Source: Saliterribacillus persicus (GTDB lineage Bacteria > Bacillota > Bacilli > Bacillales > Amphibacillaceae). From it: a stretch of 64,000 nt of DNA. The translations under genes were made by a program, and so were the position numbers. The DNA lies in assembly GCF_003337485.1 (NCBI RefSeq), contig NZ_QPJJ01000003.1, positions 285,450-349,449 of the forward strand, given 5' to 3'. Within the stretch, counting starts at the first letter, position 1, and each line of letters opens with the position of its first letter. Positions 37,901 through 46,097 of the stretch are shown in pieces. Below the pieces are notes generated by a model. That model saw nothing but the letters and a program-made list of their open reading frames with translations. It was not told the origin of the DNA and made no database searches.

Positions 37901-38734
37901 ATCTACCTCTTTGTCAGTTCCTTGCACGTTAATATCTAGAAACTCTGAAACTACTCCTAAATCTTCCTGTCCTTGCTCGAGCATTTCAACAAATTTTTCA
38001 TAATCTCCTAAAATAGCAGAGTTCCCTTGAGGAAAATGTCCTACGACAGCTTGTTGGTTTAAACGGAAGGATCCATTATTAAATGTTGGTATCGTTTCTT
38101 TTGTATACTCTTCGACTACTTCTAAGTGTTCGTTTATATTTGCTGTTACAGGAAAATCATGATCAGCTAACCATTGGCTCCATTGTTCTATGTTCATTGA
38201 TTTGACATTGGATTCCGCTTCTTCGAAAAAAGATTCTGGCACGTGAATATTACTTAATTTTTGCAAAGCCAAAAATAACGTTCGATTTAATTGAGGAGAT
38301 TGATCATTTATAGGATCAACATGCCATTCAACACCATTTTTCTTTTTTCTTTCTAGTCGAACAGGATGAAGAAATAATGGTGCTCTTACATATGTACCAT
38401 CTGACATTGCGCCTTCCATCATCGGGTATCCTAGGTAAAGGTCATATAGACCTGTTTCCTCTTCTATAAGACGAATATTGCGGAATAAAGTAGTTAATTT
38501 TCGTGAAAATGACAATCCTATTTGATTATCTGCTCTCTCTTTTATGAGGAGCTGCGATTTGTTATCCAAGAGAGCATTTAAAATTTCCATGGGATCTTTA
38601 TCTACTTTAGCAAGATCATATAAATCAAATGTCCATTTATTATATAATTTTAATAACCTTATAGAGCGATTACTTCTGCTTATATCGTTTAATCGATCAC
38701 TTAACACTTGTAATTTTTCCTTCATTATTTTCAC
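34994..38734 (-). CDS. Large SF1 helicase with C-terminal Vsr/MTES_1575-type nuclease
   Basis: A 1246-residue protein. Residues 1-300 have no clear domain; an UPF1-like SF1 helicase follows with Walker A GPPGTGKS (325-332), a long coiled insert (about 400-780), Walker B FDEAS (831-835), AGDEQQLPP (855-863), WHYRS (903-907) and the VAVTRAK motif VI (1068-1074). The last 110 residues form a restriction-like fold (Glu at FEEEVYEKL, YRIDLAV with Asp1172, GIECDGAMYH with Glu1189, then ERD). Such helicase-nuclease fusions are common in defence islands. No methylase or partner of a known system is adjacent. The start is close to the N-terminal ATG pair; the upstream site is weak. Confidence 0.85.
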   Translation of the reverse strand: MKIMKEKLQVLSDRLNDISRSNRSIRLLKLYNKWTFDLYDLAKVDKDPMEILNALLDNKSQLLIKERADNQIGLSFSRKLTTLFRNIRLIEEETGLYDLYLGYPMMEGAMSDGTYVRAPLFLHPVRLERKKKNGVEWHVDPINDQSPQLNRTLFLALQKLSNIHVPESFFEEAESNVKSMNIEQWSQWLADHDFPVTANINEHLEVVEEYTKETIPTFNNGSFRLNQQAVVGHFPQGNSAILGDYEKFVEMLEQGQEDLGVVSEFLDINVQGTDKEVDNLPSNKNQSYQEKLKIEKNKHYVLETDASQEKILDAIDHEKGMVVHGPPGTGKSQVIVNMISNAIAKGQRVMLVTQKRAALDVVYQRLDALKLSSNVALLHDEKSDRKTFYQKLNVQLNRDHSYQDLEKEFNQLSQKIISTEDKLDKTAQALFEVQHHGFRAYDLYGLSKSAKEQDKMIPLEDILHELNKHNLDDTLRKVCTYGSYYTTFGKDNPVKDRKSFTDMELKDRIQLIEILENAINESDQTIKHLDHFNDDDITPAYSRQIDKKLEKIYDDLNAEDKKTLQKLRLWLWTTFTGKTVIEELLDGEKFKGLSSKEWPKLRESLTILYDLSQITEDLFKHLEAIEPYFKTESIKSLKARVSKGDIPLEVLKKKQSYIKEYFDELREMDRLYDHSAKEVQQIIDRLIERNLSDSGNLAEEWAEVAKQSAYIHWIDKIESKYPEIAMIGTGTFKHLTEELKELLRKKQSLTIDLLQNQTQQMIEEVKVKNPKAVKDMIYQTGKKRQLWSVRRLVNEFALNGLLDVIPVWLVSPEIASAIFPLEEKIFDLVIFDEASQCTVENGMPAIYRGNKVVVAGDEQQLPPSSLFKGSVEADEDDEQEEFEESQSLLNLAKRILPSSLLEWHYRSKSEELINFSNHAFYNGHMQIAPNVNHLQDPAAIQWHESNGKWINQQNTVEAEDVVKLLKEKLIEDASKTIGIITFNAKQQAAIEDVIDLFSEEDAEFGVIYDQVMSRDLDERVFVKNIENVQGDERDIIIFSIAYAKNKEGRVYNRFGTLGQEGGENRLNVAVTRAKQEIHLVSSIEPHELNVTNAKNIGPKLLKAYMEYAQAVSKLKKDKIEATLTDLSGEVNTIKQEGNLQFDSPFEEEVYEKLTEIGYSVDTQVGMSGYRIDLAVVDPNDSSKYVLGIECDGAMYHSSPAARERDIYRQRFIEQKGWKIDRIWSRNWWKDPYAEIERIDQIVKRLS

Positions 38735-38808
38735 CCATTTTCTGACATGTTAGATGGTGCAATTATACTATACTCTTTATGGAGAATAAAGAAGTTGAAG
38801 AGATATGG

Positions 38809-38988
38809 TTATGAGGTTAGGTATTCAAGAAATGGATAAAAATAGACCTCACCTACAACGTATTCATCGAAAGAGACCCTTGATAATTTATGTGGATTAG
38901 CTATGCAAGCTGTTAATATAGACATAAAAAAGTCGCATATAGCTAAAGTTTGATTAATGTGACGTTCTTTAAATTTATCCATTACCAT
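38809..38988 (-). CDS. Short ORF, possibly the tail of a lost gene
   Basis: A 59-codon minus-strand frame begins MVMDKFKERHINQTL and ends FYPFLEYLTS. It has natural-looking composition but no ribosome site, and an in-frame TAA lies just before the ATG, so it may be the remnant of a longer gene. The rest of 38735-39255 has no gene that can be supported. Confidence 0.3.
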   Translation of the reverse strand: MVMDKFKERHINQTLAICDFFMSILTACIANPHKLSRVSFDEYVVGEVYFYPFLEYLTS

Positions 38989-39255
38989 AGGTTATTTCTT
39001 TGTGTATTCTTCTTTACCAATCTGTTTATATCTTCTTTATAATTTCACTCTCCTCCTGTAGCTTGAGCATTTGGTTTTTATCTTATCAATTTTATGACCT
39101 GTTATCGTATCACCATCTTCCGTTTGAAAGGATGTATTTTTTAAAAAAACTATAAAAAATTAGCAAGTAAGTTTACAAAAAATGTTTGAAACCTTCTACA
39201 CACATAATCGTATACATAATAAATACATTAAAAACATTTGAGAGGAGACATTCAT

Positions 39256-39576
39256 GTGGAAAATATAGTGAAAAAGGGAATGGCGAATCTATGGAAAGGA
39301 AAAGAAGGCGTTCGGGGCAAACTTTACTTAACGGATCAACAATTAATCCATGAAGCACATAAGATGAATGTACAAAATGAAAAAGTGGAAATTAATCTAG
39401 CAGATATTGATTACTTGGAATTCTACACCAATAAAGTATTGGGGATTCCTCTTACGAAAAATGGATTAATGGTTGTTGATAAAGACGGGGCTCAATACAA
39501 ATTTGTTGTGAATAAAAGAGAAAGTTGGAAAAATCAAATCGAGGAACAATTAAAAGTAATTAGTGTTAATGTTTGA
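39256..39576 (+). CDS. GRAM/PH-like domain protein
   Basis: A 106-residue cytoplasmic protein resembling GRAM-type PH folds: a Lys-rich helix, then GVRGKLYLTDQQLIHEA, IDYLEFYTNKVLG, GLMVVDKDGAQYKFVV and a C-terminal helix. Such proteins may bind lipids or membranes; no role is known. A GTG start is chosen because AGAGGAG lies 8 bases before it. Confidence 0.6.
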   Translation: MENIVKKGMANLWKGKEGVRGKLYLTDQQLIHEAHKMNVQNEKVEINLADIDYLEFYTNKVLGIPLTKNGLMVVDKDGAQYKFVVNKRESWKNQIEEQLKVISVNV

Positions 39577-39628
39577 TCATATTCAACGCATTTCCTTCAG
39601 AATTGATGTTACCTTTCGAAAGAAATAG

Positions 39629-39657
39629 TTGACATTCACCTTTATTTATGAGAATAT
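39629..39657 (+). promoter_or_regulatory. Putative promoter for the structured RNA
   Basis: TTGACA (39629-39634) with GAATAT at 17-bp spacing (39652-39657), or the better TATATT at 20 bp. It lies about 80 bases upstream of the RNA candidate. Confidence 0.4.
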
Positions 39658-39729
39658 ATTAAGGTTAACGAAATTGAAGTAACAAATAAGTATAATTGGC
39701 ATTCTACGTAAGATTTTTGAAGATTCTTA

Positions 39730-39880
39730 TTCACACTGGCGCGACTAAGGGGTCGCAAGGACGTAAGAGCAGGTAGGGCTTGCGTTGCTTAAGTTAGAAA
39801 ATACACAGTGGAAGATATACCGCGGCAAAGTGAAATTCTAAAAATGAAATTTCCCACCCGAATTTAACGGGATATAAAAA
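39730..39880 (+). ncRNA. Unidentified structured RNA upstream of cvfB
   Basis: A region more G/C-rich than its surroundings folds into several helices: outer CACTG (39753-39757) with CAGTG (39805-39809); GCGAC with GTCGC; a 7-bp stem ACGTAAG with CTTGCGT enclosing an 11-base loop AGCAGGTAGGG; GAAATT with AATTTC; and CCCG with CGGG near 39860. A strong terminator follows at 39911. It matches no riboswitch I recognise. It could be a cis-acting leader of cvfB or a free small RNA. Confidence 0.5.
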
Positions 39881-39910
39881 TAATAATTCTTATGTGTTAC
39901 TTTATAAATC

Positions 39911-39944
39911 AAAGGGGTACTCTTATAGTAAGAGTGCCCCTTTT
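39911..39944 (+). terminator. Intrinsic terminator between the RNA and cvfB
   Basis: AAAGGGGTACTCTT pairs with AAGAGTGCCCCTTTT. It stands 35 bases before cvfB, where it would end the upstream RNA or act as an attenuator. Confidence 0.85.
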
Positions 39945-39978
39945 CCAATACATATAAATAAAGAAAGAAGGTCATAAC

Positions 39979-40830
39979 ATGAGTAATCAAATAGGAACGA
40001 TCCAAACACTTGAAGTACTTAGAGAAATTGATACTGGATATGTTTTAGAAGACGATATACTACTGCACTATAATGAAACGGATTCAGAACTTGAAGCTGA
40101 GCAATCTGTTGAAGTTTTTGTTTATCAGGATAAAAAAGGACAAACTGTTGCAACTACACAATTACCAACTATTCAAATCGGTATATATGGCTGGGCTGAA
40201 GTTGTAGAAGTCTTACCACACTTAGGTGCATTTGTGGACATTGGTACAACAAAAGATATACTTGTCTCAAAAGATGATCTGCCGTTGTTTGAAAACGTCT
40301 GGCCAATAATAGGTGATAAGCTTTATGTTTCATTAGGGAAAGATCAGAAAGGACGCCTTCTCGCACTCCCTGCAACAGAAGTAGTTTTTGAAAGAGGAGT
40401 ATTCGAACCTGCACCCGATGATCTTTTAAATGCAACCATCAAGGGACACATCTATCGTACAGATAGAGAAGGCTCTGTATGTATAACTGAGGCAGGCTAT
40501 CGTGGATTTATTCATCACACCGAGCGAAAAGAAGAACCACGTTTAGGTGAGCTAGTAGAAGGACGCGTAATTGATGTGAAAGAGGATGGCACAATAAATG
40601 TATCACTGCGACCATTAAAAAAATACAGTATGGGTGAAGATGCGGACATGATATTGGAACGATTAGAGGAAAGTAATGGCGTTATTCCATTTTCAGACAA
40701 AAGTGACCCTGAAGATATCCGTGGCACATTTAATATTAGTAAAGCGGCATTCAAACGCGCACTTGGTAAATTAATGAAAGAAAGAAAAATTGAACAACGT
40801 GATGGAAAGACTTATTTAATCTCTAAATAA
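39979..40830 (+). CDS. cvfB: CvfB/YitL S1-domain RNA-binding protein
   Basis: A 283-residue protein made of tandem S1-like OB folds and a C-terminal winged helix, as in B. subtilis YitL and S. aureus CvfB, an RNA-binding regulator of virulence. Recognisable segments: WAEVVEVLPHLGAFVDIG (second S1 strand set), EGRVIDVKEDGTINVSLRPL (third), and the winged helix FNISKAAFKRALGKLMKERK. AGAAGG lies before the ATG. A terminator and a structured RNA precede it. Confidence 0.9.
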   Translation: MSNQIGTIQTLEVLREIDTGYVLEDDILLHYNETDSELEAEQSVEVFVYQDKKGQTVATTQLPTIQIGIYGWAEVVEVLPHLGAFVDIGTTKDILVSKDDLPLFENVWPIIGDKLYVSLGKDQKGRLLALPATEVVFERGVFEPAPDDLLNATIKGHIYRTDREGSVCITEAGYRGFIHHTERKEEPRLGELVEGRVIDVKEDGTINVSLRPLKKYSMGEDADMILERLEESNGVIPFSDKSDPEDIRGTFNISKAAFKRALGKLMKERKIEQRDGKTYLISK

Positions 40831-41543
40831 CACAAATTTCTTTGAGAATAACAAATTTTTTTCTAACGAAATAGCCTTCCAGATCTAAAATGGTGGATTG
40901 ATTCTTTATGTCATACCTAGGCAAGATGGCGAACGTGTTAAAGTTGATTCGGTAATTTGCTAAAAACATGCTTTTATGTCAATTGTTGGTAATTTTTGAA
41001 ACATACAGCCCCCTCATATGGACAAAAGTGTTTATGTGGAGGGACTTGACTAGCCCATATCGAGTAGATAATATTTATTTAATGATTCGGAAAGCCTCCA
41101 ACAATTTACACAAATTGAAACATCCTAAATATACCTGTGTTTTTTCGAAAACTCTACTAAATCTACCATTCAAAAAATTACAGAAAATGACAGTAATATG
41201 CACATCGTACATTGTTTAGTCTTCTCTTTCACTTCGTTTCAGATCATTATTATATGTTTCTGCAATACCAAGGTTGAGTATCTTTCGTAGGTAACTCTAC
41301 AAAAATTAGATGGAACCTTAAAAGCATGTATATTAGAATTACCATCCAGATATCTTTTCTAAGTACTTATTTAATGCTAATGACACTTTAATTTAATAAG
41401 TCGTTATCCCACTAAGTTGTGATACCCATTTAAATTGTTTCAACTTTGAATTTTTTGATTAACTAACAATATATGTAAAAAAACTATAATTCTTCCAATA
41501 CGCAGTGTAAGGATTTAAAATAGAATTAGGAGGGGGAACTAAC
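40831..41543. other. Long intergenic stretch
   Basis: About 710 AT-rich bases. An 83-codon plus-strand frame at 40968-41219 has no ribosome site and no natural-looking composition, so I do not call it. No RNA, repeat or terminator can be supported. Confidence 0.4.
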
Positions 41544-42044
41544 GTGAAAAAAGTATTTTTTACATTGATAGTAACCTTGATATTAAGTGTTCAAATTTCT
41601 GAAGTAGTAAGTGCTGATACATGGGTAAATGGATATTTCCGTCAAGATGGGACCTATGTTGAAGGACACTATCGCAGCGATCCGGACGAATATTTTTGGA
41701 ATAATTATAGCAGTTTGGGAAATATAAACCCTTATACTGGAGTTGTAGGTAGTAAAATTCCGGATTTTGGCTATGGTTTTTATAATTTCAGCTATGACTC
41801 TGATTGGAGTTATGACTCTTATGATTCTAACTACGACTATGATTCGGGTTATAACTCTTATGATTCCAACTACGGCTATGATTCGGGTTATGACTCTTAT
41901 GATTCCAACTACGACTATGATTCAGGTTATGACTCTTATGATTCCAACTACGACTATGATTCAGGTTATGACTCTTATGATTCCAACTACGACTATGATT
42001 CGGGTTATGACTCTTATGATTCGAGCTTTGACTCTGGTTGGTAA
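41544..42044 (+). CDS. Secreted Tyr/Asp/Ser repeat protein
   Basis: A 166-residue exported protein with a Sec signal peptide (about 1-24, SVQISEVVSA), a short conserved domain (WVNGYFRQDGTYVEGHYRSD, then NPYTG) also seen in other Firmicutes secreted proteins, and a C-terminal half of five 13-residue tandem repeats (GYDSYDSNYDYDS) plus a partial sixth. The repeat part is very acidic and Tyr-rich. GTG start with AGGAGGGGGAACTAAC. Surface adhesion, cation binding or polymer formation are possible; none is shown. Confidence 0.75.
   Translation: MKKVFFTLIVTLILSVQISEVVSADTWVNGYFRQDGTYVEGHYRSDPDEYFWNNYSSLGNINPYTGVVGSKIPDFGYGFYNFSYDSDWSYDSYDSNYDYDSGYNSYDSNYGYDSGYDSYDSNYDYDSGYDSYDSNYDYDSGYDSYDSNYDYDSGYDSYDSSFDSGW
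41808..42035 (+). repeat. 39-bp tandem repeat array in the YDS protein gene
   Basis: Five 39-base units and a partial sixth, in frame, with units 3-5 almost identical in DNA (GGTTATGACTCTTATGATTC...). Copy number should vary between strains. No unique spacers, so not a CRISPR. Confidence 0.92.
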
Positions 42045-42265
42045 ACAAATCGAATAGGAAGGAGTGATCAACTCCCGATTTCTCAGACTAACGTACCTCA
42101 GACTGTTTAACAATTATTTCTGATTGCCGCTTAAAAAAGTATATTTATACAAATTTACTCAAATAAATGTTATACATATTAGATTTTCAACGGGATTGTT
42201 CTCTGAATACGCATATGAGATCCCTCAAGCGAATTAAATTAATCGCGAATCTTTTTAACACATTA

Positions 42266-42314
42266 ATAGCCACCAAGTAGTTTTCATTTAATTTAAAAAC
42301 TACTTGATGGCTAT
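42266..42314. repeat. Dispersed palindrome, copy A
   Basis: ATAGCCACCAAGTAGTTTT with its complement forms a long stem in otherwise empty sequence (42045-42712). A similar palindrome (copy B) is at 52956, including the following CTATA(T/A)CTAAG. Apart from this hairpin, no gene is supported in the interval. Confidence 0.6.
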
Positions 42315-42712
42315 ATCTAAGCTATAAACTATAATTTATTCTGAAAGCAATACCTCATATTACCAAATCATCTTGATGTAGTGAGGTCACCGATTATTAT
42401 CGAATCAAAATGGGCCGGACCTGAGGAGTATTTTATACTTTAAATTGGATCAAATTTAAACATTGATGAGTTTCTATTTGCTTAAATTCTTCACCCAGTG
42501 AATTTTTCTGCACAATATACATCTTTAATTTCATTTTGGTTTATGAATTCAGTGTAATACCATAATATTTTCTTATACGTTGTGAGAATGATGCACTTTT
42601 AACGATATTTAAGGCTTTAGAAGTCGATCAGTGAACAGGAAAGTGTAATCTCCAGAAATCTTTTGTCTATATGACAGGTATGCTAAAATTAATATCTTCA
42701 GTACCTGTCGCA

Positions 42713-43018
42713 TTAATTACCATGAAGTTTACGTGAATAAACCACTTCATTACATCGCTCTATCTCTTCACGCAATTCTTTTGGAGCATGCTCCCACCTA
42801 ATCAAGTCAAATTTTAAAAGAGTTTCCGTATTCTCAATTGAATCTGCAAAAAGGTACCAATCAGCTTCTGTAAATTCTGGTGCTATAACAGCGAGATCAA
42901 TATCTGATCGTGGCTCATGATCGTGATGAGCACGGGAACCAAATAATAGTATCTTTTCTATTTTGGAAAAACTTCTGGAAATTTGTTGAATCTGTTGATA
43001 AAGTTCTTCGATGCTCAT
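42713..43018 (-). CDS. mntA: MntA-type minimal nucleotidyltransferase antitoxin
   Basis: A 101-residue nucleotidyltransferase with LFGSRA (Gly27-Ser28-Arg29) and SDIDLAV (Asp39, Asp41), the catalytic core of the MNT family. In type VII toxin-antitoxin pairs MntA AMP-modifies a Tyr of the HEPN toxin and silences it. The start codon overlaps the toxin stop (ATGA), so the two are coupled. Confidence 0.9.
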   Translation of the reverse strand: MSIEELYQQIQQISRSFSKIEKILLFGSRAHHDHEPRSDIDLAVIAPEFTEADWYLFADSIENTETLLKFDLIRWEHAPKELREEIERCNEVVYSRKLHGN

Positions 43019-43413
43019 AACTTACCTTTCTCCCTCAAATTAAAAAACGTTTGCTTCATTTCTGGAAAATACCCCTGAATATTTTTCACTATTTGTAACG
43101 CTAATTCTTCATTGTATGCATGAGATGTTTCATTTCTATCTCGCAACATTTGTAGCCATGCTTTTTCATTTTCTAACCATCCTACTTGAAAAGCTTCTTT
43201 TAAAGTTTCCTTGGGTGTTTTGGCTTCTATTCCCTCTGCTTGTAACAACCCTTTTAACGTTTTCCAATAAAATTCTATTGTGAATTCAAAGCGTTGTATC
43301 GTTCCATCTACAATCAAACTGTTGTCATGATCGTCATTAAGTGCTTCTTCCAGGCGCAAGAGAGATTTTTCTAAATTCCTTACACTCTGTTTTAACTTTC
43401 GATCTTCTTCCAT
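43015..43413 (-). CDS. hepT: HepT-type HEPN toxin
   Basis: A 132-residue all-helical HI0074-type HEPN protein. The RX4HXY motif is intact: Arg93, His98, Tyr100 in RNETSHAY; Arg/His form the ribonuclease site and Tyr is the AMPylation target in studied homologues. FEFTIEFYWKTLKGLL and ETLKEAFQVGW are typical family helices. The start at 43413 has GGGAGG 7 bases ahead. Active toxin is expected because all key residues remain. Confidence 0.9.
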   Translation of the reverse strand: MEEDRKLKQSVRNLEKSLLRLEEALNDDHDNSLIVDGTIQRFEFTIEFYWKTLKGLLQAEGIEAKTPKETLKEAFQVGWLENEKAWLQMLRDRNETSHAYNEELALQIVKNIQGYFPEMKQTFFNLREKGKL

Positions 43414-43579
43414 AAAAAACCTCCCATTATTCTTACAAAACTTTGTTTGCCAAACGATTCTTTTGGATCCAAATGATGAAAATTCTATAATTTTAACATG
43501 CTGCATCTCTGCTATCATTAATTTCAAAGTATTAAACTTATAAATTATCGTCAGTAGATCTTATTTTCATTTAAAGCAT

Positions 43580-43951
43580 TTAGCCACAACATTTCTTGTA
43601 TTTTTTACCGCTACCGCATGGGCACAGGGCATTTCTTCCAATCTTTTGTTCATTCCGTACTATGATTTGAGTTTTCTCTTCTGACACTAAGTCACTACTT
43701 TTCTGTAAATAATACTTTGGTAGCAAATCTAACTTTTCACAAAAACGACTTTCATTAAATTCTTCATTATTTTTCATGACATCATACATTTCCTCTATCA
43801 AAATAGATGCTATAAGTTCCTTAGATTCACTTTCACTGTAGCCAAGATCTATCAATCTATGAAAAGTTCTTTTTGTGCATTTCGGATTATTATCACGTAT
43901 TTGATTATTGACAACTTCAAACACTTGCGCCTTTAACCTATAGTTAACCAT
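43580..43951 (-). CDS. SEC-C motif protein
   Basis: A 123-residue protein with a helical N-terminal domain related to small DUF1841-like proteins and a C-terminal SEC-C zinc finger ([17 protein letters not shown]), the same motif that ends SecA. The start at 43951 fits AAGGAAGG. It lies 165 bp upstream of the HepT-MntA operon on the same strand but is separately expressed as far as can be seen. Role unknown. Confidence 0.8.
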   Translation of the reverse strand: MVNYRLKAQVFEVVNNQIRDNNPKCTKRTFHRLIDLGYSESESKELIASILIEEMYDVMKNNEEFNESRFCEKLDLLPKYYLQKSSDLVSEEKTQIIVRNEQKIGRNALCPCGSGKKYKKCCG

Positions 43952-44052
43952 TATCATCCTTCCTTTCTGAAACAAACAAAGGTTACTTATCGTAATAATT
44001 ATAACCCAATTATTTTTCATAATAAAACTAACAATTTCTCTTTATGGAAAGA

Positions 44053-44080
44053 TAGACTTTAAAAATTAATATAGTATAAT
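44053..44080 (+). promoter_or_regulatory. Putative sigma-A promoter
   Basis: TAGACT and TATAAT with 16 bases between, about 80 bases before the 296-residue protein gene. Confidence 0.4.
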
Positions 44081-44157
44081 ACGGTAGAACACTCGTTCTA
44101 TTTAATGGTTAATTTGTTTCATGTTTATCATACTATTTTATTCAGGGAGTGATTAAT

Positions 44158-45048
44158 TTGGATGAGCAAGAATTAATTAATTTATTAGAGAAAAGGATTT
44201 ATAAGCATGCCAATCACAAGATAGAAAAGTATCTTCAAGAAATAGCAGTGTGGATTTCAAAAATACTTCTCTCTGAGACAAAAACAGAAATCACATTTGA
44301 GTTTGATCCACCTTGGGATTCCTCAGGGCAAATTCTCAATACAAACTTTCCATTTGAAATTAGCGATTATGAAACTTTAGATAGTTTTCTAGAAAATGAA
44401 TATAATGGATCAAGTCGCCCTTCTTTCATGAGTGGCCATGGGCTATTTCATGATTTTTACTCAAGTGAATTGGACGAATTAACTGATAATTGGATTGCAT
44501 TACAGGTAACAGAAACGATAAACGTTCTTTTGAAAGAAAATAATCATTTAATTCTTAACTATGCTAAATTAAGAGAAGATGAAGAAAGTCAAAGTCATAA
44601 AACTCAATATAAAACAGCTGAGGAAATTTCACAATTAATTTATCTGGATGATATTTTAGGAGATTTTTTAGTTATTGATTACCCAATCGAACTAAAAGAA
44701 TTTGTTGGTAAAATGGATATCACACTTTTGTTTAAACAAGGACACCATCAAGCGAATAACGAATTAAAACAAGAAAAAATAGCCAGACAAATAAGAGAAA
44801 AAGAACAATTGATAAATCAAGAACAAGCTAAGAAGTTCTGGAACTACATTTGCAAACTTCACAGGGTAAGATATCAAAGGAACATACCATCAAAAATTGA
44901 AAAGAATTATTATGATCAGTTTCTCTATCCTCTATTAAAAGAGGAATTTAAAGAGAACGAAGATGTTTTAAACATTAGGCTGGTGGGCCAGTATATGGAG
45001 CATAAATTCTCTAATTCAGTTTATTTTAAACTAATAAATTTCGAATAA
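44158..45048 (+). CDS. Unknown 296-residue soluble protein
   Basis: Not recognised. The N-terminal helix (DEQELINLLEKRIYKHANH) is followed by a beta-rich acidic region with DPPWDSSGQ, and the second half is helical and basic with a coiled-coil segment (about 200-230). TTG at 44158 is chosen because GGGAG lies 8 bases ahead. It stands alone, divergent from the SEC-C gene. It may belong with the HEPN pair as an accessory cargo, but only position says so. Confidence 0.55.
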   Translation: MDEQELINLLEKRIYKHANHKIEKYLQEIAVWISKILLSETKTEITFEFDPPWDSSGQILNTNFPFEISDYETLDSFLENEYNGSSRPSFMSGHGLFHDFYSSELDELTDNWIALQVTETINVLLKENNHLILNYAKLREDEESQSHKTQYKTAEEISQLIYLDDILGDFLVIDYPIELKEFVGKMDITLLFKQGHHQANNELKQEKIARQIREKEQLINQEQAKKFWNYICKLHRVRYQRNIPSKIEKNYYDQFLYPLLKEEFKENEDVLNIRLVGQYMEHKFSNSVYFKLINFE

Positions 45049-45269
45049 CAAAAGGCATGTAAAGTATCTCCGGCAGACAAAAATTAAGTACCTAGAGAGC
45101 TTCTTACAGGGAGAACATTACTGATAATATTTGAAATATAAGTGATCATCTAAGATAATTTACACAGAGATTTCTTAAAATAGATTATCCAATATCAAAA
45201 AAACATGCTATAAATAATTAAGAAGTAGTTAACTTAGATTTCTGATACAATTGAAGGGAGATTTCATTC

Positions 45270-46097
45270 ATGCAGACAATAATAATAACCGGTGCAAGTG
45301 ATGGAATTGGTGCTGCATCCGCTCGTCAATTGAAAGCCAAGGGACACAATGTCGTGCTAGTAGGCCGCTCACAACAAAAAACCGAAAATCTTGCAAAAGA
45401 AATTGATGCATCTTTTCATTTAGCAGATTATTCAAGACTGACCGATGTGAGACGACTCGCCTCTGAGTTAAGACAATATGATCGTATTGATGTACTAGCA
45501 AACAATGCTGGTGGCATCATGGGAAAGCGTGAGTTGACCGAGAATGGGTTTGAAAAAACTTTCCAAGTAAATCACCTTGCACCATTTTTGTTGACGAAGC
45601 TGCTTATGGAACAACTTATTGCTTGTCGAGCAAAGGTCATCCAGACATCTAGCGCTGCTGCGAATGCGTTTGGCAAGAGATTTAATGTAACAGATCTTAA
45701 CAATGAACGATCATACTCACCACAAACAGCCTACGGTTACGGAAAGTTAGAGAACATTCTTTTCACTAGGGAACTTGATAGAAGATACCGAGCTAGCGGA
45801 ATCTCAACAGTTGCATTTCACCCAGGCGTTGTGCGTTCAAGCTTTGCTAGTGATACAACCCACTTCATGAAGTTTGTCTACCACACACCCATAAAGTACT
45901 TGCTTACTATAAGTCCGGAGAAAAGTGCGCGCAGACTTTCTGCGCTTGCAGAGGGTAAACCCGGAGTTGATTGGAACCTCGGGGAAGTCTATTCTAATGG
46001 CAAGCCGATGTCAGTTGCATTTAAAGATGATGGAACAGTGGCGCGTGAACTCTGGGAACGCAGTGAACAGTTCTTAAATACGGAACTATCTAAATGA
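45270..46097 (+). CDS. Short-chain dehydrogenase/reductase
   Basis: A 275-residue SDR of the retinol-dehydrogenase-like group with TGASDGIG, NNAGG, Ser in QTSSAAAN and the YGYGK catalytic pair. Several codons (CGG, GCG, CGC) and a higher G+C than neighbours hint at transfer. GAAGGGAG precedes the ATG. The substrate is not readable. The stretch 46098-46467 behind it holds no gene. Confidence 0.85.
   Translation: MQTIIITGASDGIGAASARQLKAKGHNVVLVGRSQQKTENLAKEIDASFHLADYSRLTDVRRLASELRQYDRIDVLANNAGGIMGKRELTENGFEKTFQVNHLAPFLLTKLLMEQLIACRAKVIQTSSAAANAFGKRFNVTDLNNERSYSPQTAYGYGKLENILFTRELDRRYRASGISTVAFHPGVVRSSFASDTTHFMKFVYHTPIKYLLTISPEKSARRLSALAEGKPGVDWNLGEVYSNGKPMSVAFKDDGTVARELWERSEQFLNTELSK

Noticed and set aside
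39805..39830. T-box leader suggested by an ACCGCGG string
   Set aside because: No specifier stem, no AGGGTGG core and the downstream gene is not a tRNA synthetase or amino-acid gene.
40968..41219. 83-codon plus-strand frame
   Set aside because: No ribosome site, no recognisable domain and composition unlike neighbouring genes.
41808..42035. CRISPR-like array
   Set aside because: Repeats are contiguous and coding, with no unique spacers and no cas genes.
41767..42057. Alternative frames with Met/Thr-rich or His/Asn-rich repeats across the YDS gene
   Set aside because: They are out-of-frame readings of the 39-bp repeat; only the frame with signal peptide and ribosome site is credible.
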